Shown: positions 16,140 through 25,367 of the stretch, piece by piece
How positions within the stretch are numbered: the first letter of the stretch is position 1
Layout of the letters: each line of letters begins with the position of its first letter
Assembly (NCBI GenBank): GCA_046350935.1
Contig: JAXLZK010000019.1
Location: forward strand, 1-64,000
Origin: Nitrobium sp046350935
GTDB lineage: Bacteria; Nitrospirota; Thermodesulfovibrionia; Thermodesulfovibrionales; Dissulfurispiraceae
Direction of reading: 5' to 3'
Length of the DNA stretch: 64,000 bases
Position numbers and translations under genes: made by a program
Notes under the pieces: generated by a model
What the model was told of the DNA's origin: nothing
The model's input: the letters and a program-made list of their open reading frames with translations, nothing else
Database searches by the model: none

Positions 16140-16415
16140 TTATGCTGCGCCTTTTCTCCTGTTCTTCAGTATCTGCACCACCTCTCCCGGCTGGGGGAAC
16201 CGTCCTGACTGCGTCTTGGAGAAGATCAGCTCGCCGTCCACTCTGATCTCCAGGGCGCCGTTCACCTTCGACTGCACAAAGGTGGACGCGACGCCGAACT
16301 CCCTCTCCACCTGCTTGGCGGTTACCGCGGCAATTGCGCGGTAATTGCATACGACGCAGTACTCGATGACGATTTCCCTGATCGCGGTTTCACCGTTCGC
16401 GTGCTCCTGATTCAT
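16140..16415 (-). CDS. SelT/SelW/SelH-family (Rdx) thioredoxin-like protein, Cys form
   Basis: A 91-aa member of the Rdx family, small thioredoxin-fold proteins whose animal members are selenoproteins W, T and H. The redox motif C20-V-V-C23 sits right after the first strand (IEYCVVCNYR), followed by the conserved helix TAKQVEREFGV and the strand-turn GALEIRVDGELIFSK. The longer open frame is ignored because an AGGAGG SD lies 8 nt before the ATG at 16415. This copy uses Cys where relatives use selenocysteine (CxxU). It stands alone between uup and the methyltransferase region. Confidence 0.88.
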   Translation of the reverse strand: MNQEHANGETAIREIVIEYCVVCNYRAIAAVTAKQVEREFGVASTFVQSKVNGALEIRVDGELIFSKTQSGRFPQPGEVVQILKNRRKGAA

Positions 16416-16660
16416 CTGGCATTCCTCCTCGTGATGTAGTAGGGTATTTTCCTGTATGTCTCCCGGCGGCGCCTCTCCTTCTGCGGCCGGGCAGCTTCTC
16501 ACCGCACGGAGCCGGGCGCCCGTGGCCGGCTCCCTGACGTGCGGACGATTTCCTCCCTTTACTGTATAGCCGTTGGCGGCACCTCTGCAGTAGCGTTTAC
16601 TACAGTGCGGGGGTAGGGGAGGTGTATGCACCCTAACAGGGTACTGATAAACTCCCGGAA

Positions 16661-16751
16661 TGTTATTGCGAGGAGCTTTTTTGCGACGAAGCAATCTCTA
16701 AGCTGGTGAATTCTCCAAAGGCGAGATTGTTTCGCTCCGCCTCGCAATGAC
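16661..16751. repeat. Palindromic intergenic element (TTATTGCGAGG...CCTCGCAATGA)
   Basis: A 91-bp element with outer inverted repeats TTATTGCGAGG/CCTCGCAATGA and inner ones GAAGCAATCTC/GAGATTGTTTC. It resembles the widespread intergenic repeats with a CATTGCGAG...CTCGCAATG core seen in many bacterial genomes. The 476-nt gap 16416-16891 otherwise has no supported gene. Confidence 0.7.
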
Positions 16752-16891
16752 AGCGAAAAGACTTCTTCAAAGTTATTCAGGAGCAGCGCTGTAGTATTTG
16801 TTACCGAAAAAAGAAGAGGAAGCGCGTAAGGTAAAGATAGTTTGATGCTCAAGCAGGACCCTGAGATCATTTAATGGAAGGAGAGAGCGCA

Positions 16892-17902
16892 ATGACACCG
16901 AAAGAGAGAGTTTTGAAGTTGCTGAAAGGGGAGAAGGTGGATCGTCCCCCGATCTTCAGCGGAATGGGAAATGTGGTCGCCCCTGTCCTGGAGAAGTACG
17001 GAGTCGTCTTCTCCCTGGCACACCGCGATCCCGAGCTGATGGCCAAGGCTGCCCTCGGCACCTATAAGGAATTCGGATTTGAGTGCGCAGTCGTCCCCTT
17101 CGACTTCGGGGTGGAGGCGGAAGCCCTCGGTGCGACGATGAACTTTTTTGACGACGTGGAGGGCTTGCTCTACCCCACGGTAAGGGAGAAATGCGTCAAG
17201 TATGCCGACGATGTGAAGATCCCTGCTGACCTGGCGAATGCAGGCAGGATCCCCGTGGTCACCGGTGCGATGAAGGCGATCAGGAGGGAAATGGGAGACG
17301 AGATCGCCATCGGCGCCTATGTGCTCGGTCCCTTTACCCTTGCAGGACAGGTCATGGAACTGGATGAGCTTTTCGAGGAGTCCTTCCTCGACCCCGAAAG
17401 GATCGGCGCAATCCTCGAAAGGCTTTCGGAGGTGATCATCAAGGTGTGTGAAATATACAAGGACGCCGGAGCCGACTACTTTGTGCTCCGTGAGATGGGC
17501 GGCACCTCCGATTGTATGAGTCCCCGGAGCTTCAATAGTCTTATTAAGCCCCACGTGGTGCGCACTCTTGCCGGGATGCCCAAGCCCACGGTGCTCCATA
17601 TCTGCGGAGACACCAACGCCATCATCACCGATATGGTGGAGTGCGGGGCGGACGCCATCAGCGTGGACCAGAAGAACAATCTGGCGGAGACCCGCCAGAA
17701 GGTGGGGCCCGATGTTGTCGTCCTCGGCAACTTCGATCCGGTGAAGGTGCTGCACAAGGGGCAGGCAAAAGACGTCGGCCCTGCCGTGACACAGTGCCTC
17801 AAGGACGGGGCCAATGCAGTATGGCCGGGCTGCGACCTGTGGCCTGAGGTGCCCAAGGAGAACATGGAGGCGCTCGTCAGCGCATTGAAGTCGGTCGCAT
17901 AA
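16892..17902 (+). CDS. UroD-family corrinoid methyltransferase (MtaA/CmuA-like)
   Basis: A 336-aa TIM-barrel protein of the uroporphyrinogen-decarboxylase superfamily, in the MtaA/CmuA methylcobamide-methyltransferase branch rather than HemE. The Zn site typical of that branch is visible: H-x-C in VLHICGDTN near residue 232 and the distal Cys in WPGCDLWP near 312. The HemE N-terminal signature is replaced by PPIFSGMGN. I start at the ATG at 16892 (AAGGAG 9 nt upstream) instead of 16874. The next gene, 70 nt downstream, is a G3E GTPase, a frequent companion of corrinoid methyltransfer systems. The methyl donor is unknown, and no corrinoid protein gene is in view. Confidence 0.85.
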   Translation: MTPKERVLKLLKGEKVDRPPIFSGMGNVVAPVLEKYGVVFSLAHRDPELMAKAALGTYKEFGFECAVVPFDFGVEAEALGATMNFFDDVEGLLYPTVREKCVKYADDVKIPADLANAGRIPVVTGAMKAIRREMGDEIAIGAYVLGPFTLAGQVMELDELFEESFLDPERIGAILERLSEVIIKVCEIYKDAGADYFVLREMGGTSDCMSPRSFNSLIKPHVVRTLAGMPKPTVLHICGDTNAIITDMVECGADAISVDQKNNLAETRQKVGPDVVVLGNFDPVKVLHKGQAKDVGPAVTQCLKDGANAVWPGCDLWPEVPKENMEALVSALKSVA

Positions 17903-17971
17903 GATGTGGAGAACAAGCACTATTCCGGTCAATAATCAAGGACAGATTTGTTCTGCAAAAGGAGGGGAAGC

Positions 17972-18583
17972 ATGAAGTTGGCGCAGATAGCGGGATACCT
18001 CGGATCGGGGAAGACGACCCTGATCGTGACAATGGGGAGGACCCTGTCGCAGACCGGCAGCAAGGTCGCCATTCTGGTCAACGAGGTAGGGGCCGTTCCG
18101 GTGGACGGCAAAGTGATCCAGGAGTTCGGCCTGACGGTGAAGGACATCGGGGAGGGTGCATCTGCTGTCAGGTGGCGGGCAATCTACTATTGACGCTGAA
18201 GGCGCTTGCGGAGGGGCCGCACCCCGACTACTGCATCATCGAGCCCACGGGCATGGCGGTGCCCAATTCGGTGCGGGATGTGGTGAAGCCTGCCGCCGGC
18301 AAGCTGCATGTGACGATAGGGCCGACCATTGTGCTTCTGGACACGTCGCGTTTTGACAAGCTTTTGGGGTATGAGTCCCTGAAGAGACTGATCTCGACCC
18401 AGCTGAAGGATGCGGACATCATCGCCTTAAGCAAGGTGGATGCGATCACGGAGGAGAAGCGGAAGGTAGCCGAGGCAGCGGCGCGGGAGATCAACCCTGC
18501 GGCGCGGGTGATCGGGCTTTCCACCTTGAGGGGTGGGCATAGAGGACGTGGCTTCAGCTATCAGGGAGGTGACTATCCCATGA
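17972..18583 (+). pseudogene. G3E-family GTPase (CobW/HypB-like), two frameshifts
   Basis: Conceptual product of about 203 aa. Walker A is GYLGSGKTT near residue 8, then AILVNEVGAVPVDG, the metal-binding GCICC, IIEPTGMAVP (switch) and the guanine motif SKVD. The frame breaks twice. Near 18154 a base is missing just before the GCICC codons (GAGGGTGC where GAGGGTTGC would keep frame). Near 18530 a G run is one too long (GGGG for GGG), beyond which VGIEDVASAIREVTIP and a TGA at 18581 follow in frame. A good SD (GGAGGGG) precedes the ATG. Both indels sit in short homopolymers, so sequencing error is a serious alternative to decay. Probably a metallochaperone for the adjacent corrinoid methyltransferase. 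Confidence 0.82.
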
Positions 18584-18605
18584 CAGACCCGAACAGCACT
18601 ACCCG

Positions 18606-20036
18606 CTACACTCCTCCCCCGCCGAGGACCTTGTAGAGTGTCACCCTATTGATCAGCCGCGAGAGGCGAATGCTCACCAGCCCCTGCTGCGCACTGTAAA
18701 GGGAGCGCTGCGCGTCGAGGACGTTCAGGTAGCTCGCTACGCCGTTGCGGTAGCGCGCCTGCGACAGGCGGTAGCTTTCGGCAGTGGCGTCCACCAGGGA
18801 CTGCTGCGCCTCCATCTGCTCTCCGAGGGTCCCTTTCTGCGCGAGGGCATCCGCCACCTCCCTGAAAGCGTCCTGAACGGCTTTCTCGTACCGGGCCAGG
18901 AAGATTTCCCGGTCGACCTCCGCGACGTTCAGCGCGGCCCGGTTTCGCCCTGCGTTGAAGATCGGGAGGGTGATCTGGGGTGCGAAGCTCCAGGCTGCGG
19001 AGCCGGACCCGAAAAGTCCGGACAACTGGTCGCTCGCGGTGCCGATGGCCGACGTGAGGGTGATGCGCGGGAAGAAGGCCGCGCGCGCCGCGCCGATATC
19101 CGCATAGGCGGCCTTGAGAAGGTGCTCCGCCTGCATGATGTCGGGGCGGTGCTGCAGCACGTCGGACGGGAGCCCCGCGCTGAGCTCCTTGAGTGCGGAG
19201 AATGCACCGAGCCCTGACGGCAGGAGGTCCGCCGGTACGGGCGAACCGATCAGGAGCGCCAGCGCGTTTTCATCCTGGGCCACCAGGCTGGTGAAGCGCG
19301 CGCTCTCGACCCGGGCCGCCTCGACGCTGGACTGGGCCTGGCGAAGGTCCAGCCCTGAGGAGGCTCCTGCTTCGAAGCGGCGCTTGATAAGAGCATAGGA
19401 AGCCTGCTGGCTCTCGAATGTGTCCCGGGCGATCTTCAGGCGCTCCCTGTCGGCGGCAAGGGCGAGGTAGGCGCCCGCCACTTCCGCCACGAGGCTGATC
19501 TGCGCGCTGCGGCGCGCCTCCTCCGTGGCGAAGAATTGTTCGAGCGCCTGGTCCTTGAGGCTCCGCAGACGGCCGAAGAAGTCGAGCTCGTAGGCGCTGA
19601 AGCCGAGCTCGACGCTGTATTGATGAGACGTAACCGCCTCTCCGGTGCGCGAGGTGCCTGCGGGCAGCCGCTGTGCGCTCCCGCTGCCGGTCGCCTCCAC
19701 CGTGGGAAAGAGGTCGGCGCGCTGGATGCGGTACAACGCCCGCGACCTTTCGATGGAGAGCGCCGCCACGCGCAGGTCGCGGTTCTTGTCGAGCGCGAGC
19801 GCGATCAGCTTCCGGAGCTGTTCGTCGAGAAAGAACTCCCGCCAGGCGACCGTGGCAGCGGCCCGTCCGTCCGGCGCGGCCGCGCCGCCGCCCCCGTATG
19901 CCGGACCGTCCGGCCAGGCGGCCGGGACAGGCGCTTCAGGCCGTGTGTATTGCGGGGCCATGGTACAGCCGGTCATGACCAGAATCAGGAGTGAGACGCA
20001 GAGATGCAGGGATACCGAAGTTTTTTTCAGCCTCAT
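18606..20036 (-). CDS. RND efflux outer-membrane factor (NodT/OprM-type lipoprotein)
   Basis: A 476-aa outer-membrane channel of the TolC/OprM group. A signal peptide with lipobox LVMTGC gives a lipidated Cys at residue 24, followed by the typical MAPQYTRPEAPVPAAW. Two OEP repeats of long coiled-coil helices follow, with RSALYRIQRADLFPTVEATG-like and AYADIGAARAAFFPRI segments. I place the start at the ATG at 20036, one nt after the stop of the RND pump gene, instead of the longer frame to 20078. It is the last gene of the tetR-adaptor-pump-channel run, so it should form the exit duct of that pump. Confidence 0.93.
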   Translation of the reverse strand: MRLKKTSVSLHLCVSLLILVMTGCTMAPQYTRPEAPVPAAWPDGPAYGGGGAAAPDGRAAATVAWREFFLDEQLRKLIALALDKNRDLRVAALSIERSRALYRIQRADLFPTVEATGSGSAQRLPAGTSRTGEAVTSHQYSVELGFSAYELDFFGRLRSLKDQALEQFFATEEARRSAQISLVAEVAGAYLALAADRERLKIARDTFESQQASYALIKRRFEAGASSGLDLRQAQSSVEAARVESARFTSLVAQDENALALLIGSPVPADLLPSGLGAFSALKELSAGLPSDVLQHRPDIMQAEHLLKAAYADIGAARAAFFPRITLTSAIGTASDQLSGLFGSGSAAWSFAPQITLPIFNAGRNRAALNVAEVDREIFLARYEKAVQDAFREVADALAQKGTLGEQMEAQQSLVDATAESYRLSQARYRNGVASYLNVLDAQRSLYSAQQGLVSIRLSRLINRVTLYKVLGGGGV

Positions 20037-20037
20037 G

Positions 20038-23000
20038 TCACTGTTCCTCCGCAGCAGGAGCAGCAGGCGCTGCCGCACGCACTCTGTATTTCCCCCGGCC
20101 GAACAGCCGCGACACCATCACGAAGAAAAAGGGGATAAAGAATAGGTCGATGAAGGTAGCCGAGAGCAGTCCTCCGGTGACGGCGGTGCCGATGGCGTTC
20201 TGGGCTGAAGCCCCGGCCCCGCGGGTCAGGGCGAGCGGCAAGGTGCCGAAGAAGAAGGCCAGCGAGGTCATGATGACGGGGCGCAGCCGGATCCGCACCG
20301 CCGACAGGGTGGCCTCGACCAGCTCGTGGCCCTCGTGCAGCTGCGCCTTGATGAACTGGATAATCAGGATGGCGTTTTTGGTCGAAAGCCCCACGGTGGT
20401 GAGCAGGCCGATCTGGAGATAGACATCGTTGGGCAATACCCGCAGCGTAACCGCCGCGACCGCTCCCACCAGGCCCAGCGGCAGCATCAGCAGGTTGACG
20501 AAGGGGATGGTCCAGCTCTCGTACAGCGCCGCTACCGAGAGAAACACCACCAGGAGCGAGATGGCATACAGGGCCGGGGCCTGTTTCCCCGCCTGCTTCT
20601 CCTCGTAGGAGAGGCCGGTCCATTCGTACCCGATCCCGGGCGGCAGCTGGCCCGCCATCTTTTCCATTTCGGCCATGGCCTCTCCGGTGCTCACGCCGGG
20701 GGCCGCCTGCCCCATGATCTCGACGGAGGGGATCCCGTTGTACCGCTCCAGGCGGGGCGAACCGTATTCCCAGCGCGCCGTGGAAAAGGCCGAAAACGGC
20801 ACCATCTCGCCCTTTACGTTCCGGACATACCATCTGTTGATGTCCTCAGGCAGCATCCGGTACCGGGCGTCGGCCTGGAGGTAGACCTTCTTCACCCGGC
20901 CGTTCTGGATGAAGTCGCTGACGTAGGACCCTCCCCAGGCGGTGGCCAGCACGTTGTTGACCTCGGCCAGCGAGATCCCGAGGGAGCCGGCCCGTACGTC
21001 GTCGATGTCGAGCTTGAACTGCGGGGCGTCGTCCTGTCCGTTGGGGCGGACCGCGACGAGCTTCCTGTTCTGCATCGCCATCCCCAGGAGCTGGTTGCGC
21101 GCCTCCATGAGCTTCTCATGCCCCAGGCCGCCGCGGTCCTGCAGCTGGAAGTCGAAGCCGTTCGCCACCCCCATTTCGAGCACCGCAGGAGGTGAGAAAG
21201 CGAAGGCGAGGCCGTCGCGGATCCGGGAGAAGGCCTTCATTGCCCGGCCGGCAACGGCAGCAGCCTTCAGGTCAGGAGCAGCGCGCAGCTTCCAGTCCTT
21301 CAGTTTTACCCACGCGAGCCCCATGTTCTGGCCGCGGCCTGCAAAACTGAACCCGGCCACGGTAATGATACCCTCCACCGTTTTGGCCTCCTTTTCGAGG
21401 AAGTGCTTCTCCACCTCGCGCGCCACCTGGATGGTCCGCTCCTGGGTGGAGCCTGCGGGGAGCTGAATCTGGCAGATGAGGAAGCCCTGGTCCTCGTCCG
21501 GCAGGAACGAGGTCGGGAGGTGGAGGAAGAACCAGACCATCGCGGCGACGATGACGCCGTACACCGCGAGGTAGCGGACCGGCTTTCTGAAGGAGCGGCT
21601 GACGATCCTCTCGTATTTTCCCCGGAAGAACTCGAACGCCCGGTTGAAGGAGCGGAAGAACCAGGAGAGCCGTCCGCTCCCCTCCGCCGCATGTCCTTTC
21701 GCCACCGGCTTCAGGATCGTGGAGCAGAGCGCCGGGGTCAGGATCATCGCCACCAGCACCGAGAGGATCATGGCGGAGATGATGGCGATCGAGAACTGAC
21801 GGTAGATGACGCCGGTCGAGCCGCTGAAAAACGCCATGGGGAGAAAGACCGCGGTCAGCACCGTGGCAATGCCCCAGAGCGCGCTGGTGATCTGCCCCAT
21901 CGATTTGATGGTGGCATCGTGCGGCGACAGCCCCTCCTCGGACATGATCCGCTCCACGTTCTCGACCACGACGATGGCATCGGCCACCAGGAGGCCGATG
22001 ACGATGACCAGGGCGAACATGGTCAGGGTGTTGATCGAAAAACCGGCGGCCGCCAGCACGCCCATTGTGCCCAAAAGCACTACCGGCACCGCGATGGTCG
22101 GAATCAGGGTGGCCCGGATGTTCTGCAGGAAGAGGAACATCACGATGAAGACCAGGAAGACCGCCTCGATCAGGGTCTCGACCACGTCCATGATCGAGAT
22201 CTTGACGAACGGGGTGGTGTCGTAGGGGTAGACGACTTTCATGCCGGGCGGGAAGTATTTCGACAGCTCCGCCATCTTCGCCTTGATCCGTTCGCCGGTC
22301 TCGAGCGCGTTGGCGCCGGTGGCGAGGCGGACCGCCATTCCCCCCAGGGGCTTTCCGTTGTAGTACGACTGGATCTCGTAGCTCTCGGTGCCGATCCTGC
22401 TCTCGGCCACGTCCTTTAGCCGGACCGTTGACCCGTCAGGATTGGTGCGCAGGATGATGGCGTCGAACTGTTCTGGTGTCTGGAGGAGGGAGCGGGCGTT
22501 GATGGTGGCGTTCAGCTGCTGCCCCTTGTTGGCGGGGACGCCGCCGAACTGGCCGGCCGACACCTGGACGTTCTGGGCCTGCAGCGCCGCAGCGACGTCG
22601 CTGGTGGTGAGGTGGAAGTTGTTCAGTTTGGCCGGGTCCAGCCAGATCCGCATGGCGTTCTGGGTGCCGAAGAGGAGCAGCTCCCCGACCCCGTCCAACC
22701 GGCTGATGATGTCCTGGAGGTTGGAGATCATGTAGTCGGTCAGGGCGTTCCGGTCCATGGAGCCGTCCTCCGACACGAGGCCGATGATCAGCAGGAAGTT
22801 CCGGGTCGATTTGACCACCTGGATCCCCTGCCGCTGCACGATCTGCGGGAGGAGCGGCACCGCGAGCTGCAGCTTGTTCTGCACCTGCACCTGGGCGATG
22901 TTCGGGTCGGTGCCGGCCTTGAAGGTCAGGGTGATGCTCACGGCCCCTGTCGAATCGCTGGTGGAGGACATATAGATCAGGTTGTCGATCCCGTTCAGCT

Positions 23001-23202
23001 TCTGCTCGATCACCTGGGTGACCGTATCCTGCACAGTCCGGGCCGAGGCCCCCGGGTAGACGGCGTTGATGGCGATCTGCGGAGGAGCGATCGCCGGGTA
23101 TTGGGAAACCGGGAGCGTCTTGATCGCGAGCAGGCCGGCCAGCATGATCATGAGGGCGATCACCACCGCGAAGATGGGGCGGTTTATGAAGAATTTCGAC
23201 AT
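20038..23202 (-). CDS. RND multidrug efflux permease (HAE1, AcrB/MexB type)
   Basis: A 1054-aa proton-driven inner-membrane pump of the hydrophobe/amphiphile RND family. It has the 12-TM, two-large-periplasmic-loop architecture. Marks seen: FINRPIFAVVIALMIMLAG at the N-terminus, LPVSQYPAIAPPQI, the porter sequence VYPGASARTVQDTVTQ, TM4 LVADAIVVVENVERI with the expected proton-relay Asp just upstream, and GLSTKNAILIIQFIK in the second half. Full length for the family (about 1030-1050). It is flanked by its adaptor upstream and its outer-membrane factor downstream. Substrates cannot be read from the sequence. The upstream TetR gene suggests drug- or solvent-induced expression. Confidence 0.97.
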   Translation of the reverse strand: MSKFFINRPIFAVVIALMIMLAGLLAIKTLPVSQYPAIAPPQIAINAVYPGASARTVQDTVTQVIEQKLNGIDNLIYMSSTSDSTGAVSITLTFKAGTDPNIAQVQVQNKLQLAVPLLPQIVQRQGIQVVKSTRNFLLIIGLVSEDGSMDRNALTDYMISNLQDIISRLDGVGELLLFGTQNAMRIWLDPAKLNNFHLTTSDVAAALQAQNVQVSAGQFGGVPANKGQQLNATINARSLLQTPEQFDAIILRTNPDGSTVRLKDVAESRIGTESYEIQSYYNGKPLGGMAVRLATGANALETGERIKAKMAELSKYFPPGMKVVYPYDTTPFVKISIMDVVETLIEAVFLVFIVMFLFLQNIRATLIPTIAVPVVLLGTMGVLAAAGFSINTLTMFALVIVIGLLVADAIVVVENVERIMSEEGLSPHDATIKSMGQITSALWGIATVLTAVFLPMAFFSGSTGVIYRQFSIAIISAMILSVLVAMILTPALCSTILKPVAKGHAAEGSGRLSWFFRSFNRAFEFFRGKYERIVSRSFRKPVRYLAVYGVIVAAMVWFFLHLPTSFLPDEDQGFLICQIQLPAGSTQERTIQVAREVEKHFLEKEAKTVEGIITVAGFSFAGRGQNMGLAWVKLKDWKLRAAPDLKAAAVAGRAMKAFSRIRDGLAFAFSPPAVLEMGVANGFDFQLQDRGGLGHEKLMEARNQLLGMAMQNRKLVAVRPNGQDDAPQFKLDIDDVRAGSLGISLAEVNNVLATAWGGSYVSDFIQNGRVKKVYLQADARYRMLPEDINRWYVRNVKGEMVPFSAFSTARWEYGSPRLERYNGIPSVEIMGQAAPGVSTGEAMAEMEKMAGQLPPGIGYEWTGLSYEEKQAGKQAPALYAISLLVVFLSVAALYESWTIPFVNLLMLPLGLVGAVAAVTLRVLPNDVYLQIGLLTTVGLSTKNAILIIQFIKAQLHEGHELVEATLSAVRIRLRPVIMTSLAFFFGTLPLALTRGAGASAQNAIGTAVTGGLLSATFIDLFFIPFFFVMVSRLFGRGKYRVRAAAPAAPAAEEQ

Positions 23203-23214
23203 GCGTCGTCTCCT

Positions 23215-24417
23215 TTATCTCTTCGGCGCTGCCGCGGGCTGAGCACTGGCGGAGGTCCCGCCGGGAGCGGCGGCGAACGGCACCGCCTTCACGGGCGTCC
23301 CCGGCCGCGCCTTCTGCAGCCCTTCCAGGATGACGCGGTCGCCCGCTTTGAGCCCCTCGCTGACCAGCCAGGCGTCGCCGACGGTCCGGCTGACCTTGAC
23401 GACCCGCGGCTCCGCCTTCTCGCCGCTCCCTACCAGCATGACCATCGCGTCGCCGGCCGGGGTCCGGGTGACCCCGCGCTGCGGGACAAGAATCGCCCTC
23501 TCGTTGATCCCTTCCTCAAGGAGCGCGCGGACAAACATTCCCGGCAGCAACGTATGCTTCGGGTTGGGGAACACCGTCCGCAGGGTGAGAGAGCCGGTGC
23601 TCTGGTCCACCGTGGCTTCGGAGAACTTAAGGGTGCCGGCCAGGGGGTACGGGGTGCCGTCTTCGAGGAGCAGCCTGACCTTCGCGTCGCGGACGCCCGC
23701 CTTTTTGAGGCGGCCTTCTGCCAGGGCCTGCTGCAGGCGCAGCATCTCGGCGCTCGACCGGGTGACATCGACGTAGACCGGATCGAGCTGCTGGATCGTT
23801 GCGAGGGCGCTCCCCTGGTTCGCCGCAACCAGGGCTCCCACCGTCACCGCGGACCTGCTGATCCGCCCGGAAATGGGAGCGGTGATGCGGGTGTACGCCA
23901 GATTGATGCGGGCGGTCTCGAGCACGGCAGTACCTGCCTCGACGTCCGCTTCAGCTTGCTTCAGCGCGGCGCTCGCATCGTCATAGTCCTGCTGGCTGAC
24001 CGCATTGATGGCGACAAGCTCCTTATACCGCGCGGCCTTCAGGCGGGCGGGAAAGAGATTGGCTTCCGCCTTGGCAAGGGCGGCCTTGGCACTGTTGTAG
24101 GCTGCCTGGTAGGCGGCGGGGTCGATCTGGTAGAGCACTTCACCCGCTTTGACGTCCGAACCTTCGGTGAACAGGCGCTTCTGGATGATGCCGCCCACCT
24201 GCGGCCGCACTTCGGCAATGAGATAGGCCGAGGTACGGCCGGCAAGCTCCGTGGTGAGCGCCGCGCGCTGCGGCTGCACCGCCATGACCCCCACTTCGGG
24301 GGGAGGGGGCGGAGCCCCTCCGACCGGACTGCTCTTCTTTCCGCACCCGGCCATCAAAAGGCATCCGGCGAGAATGCCCGTGAGGAGAATCTTTTTCGTT
24401 CCGCTTTTGCTCTGCAT
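23215..24417 (-). CDS. RND efflux periplasmic adaptor lipoprotein (AcrA/MexA type)
   Basis: A 400-aa membrane-fusion protein linking the inner-membrane pump to the outer-membrane channel. The start at 24417 (AGGAAAA SD) gives a lipoprotein signal with lipobox LMAGC, Cys25. Then follow the barrel-sandwich halves (LIAEVRPQVGGII and ITAPISGRISRS), the alpha-hairpin between them, and beta-barrel strands such as LPGMFVRALLEEG. The open frame extends to 24723 but that extension has no signal or SD. It lies 12 nt upstream of the pump gene. The tail is Ala/Pro-rich. Confidence 0.95.
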   Translation of the reverse strand: MQSKSGTKKILLTGILAGCLLMAGCGKKSSPVGGAPPPPPEVGVMAVQPQRAALTTELAGRTSAYLIAEVRPQVGGIIQKRLFTEGSDVKAGEVLYQIDPAAYQAAYNSAKAALAKAEANLFPARLKAARYKELVAINAVSQQDYDDASAALKQAEADVEAGTAVLETARINLAYTRITAPISGRISRSAVTVGALVAANQGSALATIQQLDPVYVDVTRSSAEMLRLQQALAEGRLKKAGVRDAKVRLLLEDGTPYPLAGTLKFSEATVDQSTGSLTLRTVFPNPKHTLLPGMFVRALLEEGINERAILVPQRGVTRTPAGDAMVMLVGSGEKAEPRVVKVSRTVGDAWLVSEGLKAGDRVILEGLQKARPGTPVKAVPFAAAPGGTSASAQPAAAPKR

Positions 24418-24545
24418 GGATTTTCCTGCGACTATCACGTTCGCTTCCTCCGCATGTTCGCTCTTTCCGAGCGTTCCGTATCCCGTTGTTCCGGACATGA
24501 TCCTGAAAGCACGGGGGGATGACGGCGCCGCCCCGTGCGCGAGAG

Positions 24546-25157
24546 CTACTGCCGGTACCCCCGCAGCAAGCCGTCGACCAGCGTGTGGGCGAGCGCCTGC
24601 CGGTCCGCCCAGGGGAAACTCTTGTTGAAAAGGGTCATCACGATCAGGCCGTGAGCCGCCACGGCAAGGACCTGTGTCAGCACCTCCGTGTCCATCTCGC
24701 GAAGCCTCCCTGTTTCGATACAATCCTGCACGATCTTCCTGAATGCGAAGTAGGAGCTCCGCGCCATGGACTCTTTCTCCATGAATTCTTCCCGCGTTCC
24801 GTACACGGTGGGGTTCGTGAAAAAGAACACCTTGTACTGGTTGGGGTTCCCGAACCCGAACTCTATGAGATAGAGCAGGGCCTGACGGAGCGCTTCGAGA
24901 GGGTCGGTCTGGAGCGCGCCGATACGGCTCAGATCGGCGAGAAACTGCTCGGCAACCTCTTCGCAGATCGCAAAAAGCAGATCGTCCTTGTCCTTGAAAT
25001 AGAGATAAATAGTGGTCGGAGAGTACTCTATTCTTTCGGCAAGCCTGCGCAGGGAGAACTTCTCGTACCCCTCCTTACTAAAGAGCTCCCTGGCCGCATC
25101 GAGAATCTCGCGGCGGAACTCCTCTTTGTATCTCGCCCTCTTTTGCTTAACGCCCAT
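24546..25157 (-). CDS. TetR/AcrR-family repressor of the efflux operon
   Basis: A 203-aa regulator. The N-terminal helix-turn-helix (about residues 12-60) has the family pattern ILDAARELFSKEGYEKFSLRRLAERI followed by TIYLYFKDKDDLL. The C-terminal helical ligand domain (65-203) is of the AcrR_13-like type (FGNPNQYKVFFFTNP). It is encoded 128 nt upstream of the adaptor on the same strand and divergently from the MerP-like gene. Such proteins repress adjacent RND operons until a substrate binds. A 15-bp palindrome 28 nt upstream of its start is a plausible operator for autoregulation and possibly for the divergent gene. Confidence 0.93.
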   Translation of the reverse strand: MGVKQKRARYKEEFRREILDAARELFSKEGYEKFSLRRLAERIEYSPTTIYLYFKDKDDLLFAICEEVAEQFLADLSRIGALQTDPLEALRQALLYLIEFGFGNPNQYKVFFFTNPTVYGTREEFMEKESMARSSYFAFRKIVQDCIETGRLREMDTEVLTQVLAVAAHGLIVMTLFNKSFPWADRQALAHTLVDGLLRGYRQ

Positions 25158-25184
25158 CAGTTATTCTTAACTGCGATTTTTTTT

Positions 25185-25199
25185 ATTAACACTGTTAAT
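25185..25199. promoter_or_regulatory. Candidate TetR operator palindrome
   Basis: ATTAACACTGTTAAT is a palindrome with a single central non-pairing base, located between the divergent tetR (start 25157) and the MerP-like gene (start 25368). The A/T-rich dyad of 15 bp is typical for TetR-family operators. Binding is inferred from position only. Confidence 0.55.
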
Positions 25200-25367
25200 T
25201 TAAATGTTTCACGCTCTTTTGTCAACGCTTCTCTGCCTGAGGCTCCCGCACCTCTCCTCCCCTGCACCGTCAACAGAGGGGGCCTCTCGAAAACCCCGCT
25301 GAATTTTTGTATGATAGAGGCATGCTCCTTGTGGTGCATTCATGAGCAAACGAGGGGAGGCGTGTTG

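Noticed and set aside
17972..18583. Programmed frameshift or selenocysteine in the G3E GTPase
   Set aside because: The first break needs a base insertion, not stop recoding, no slippery heptamer is seen, and the second break is an ordinary G-run indel.
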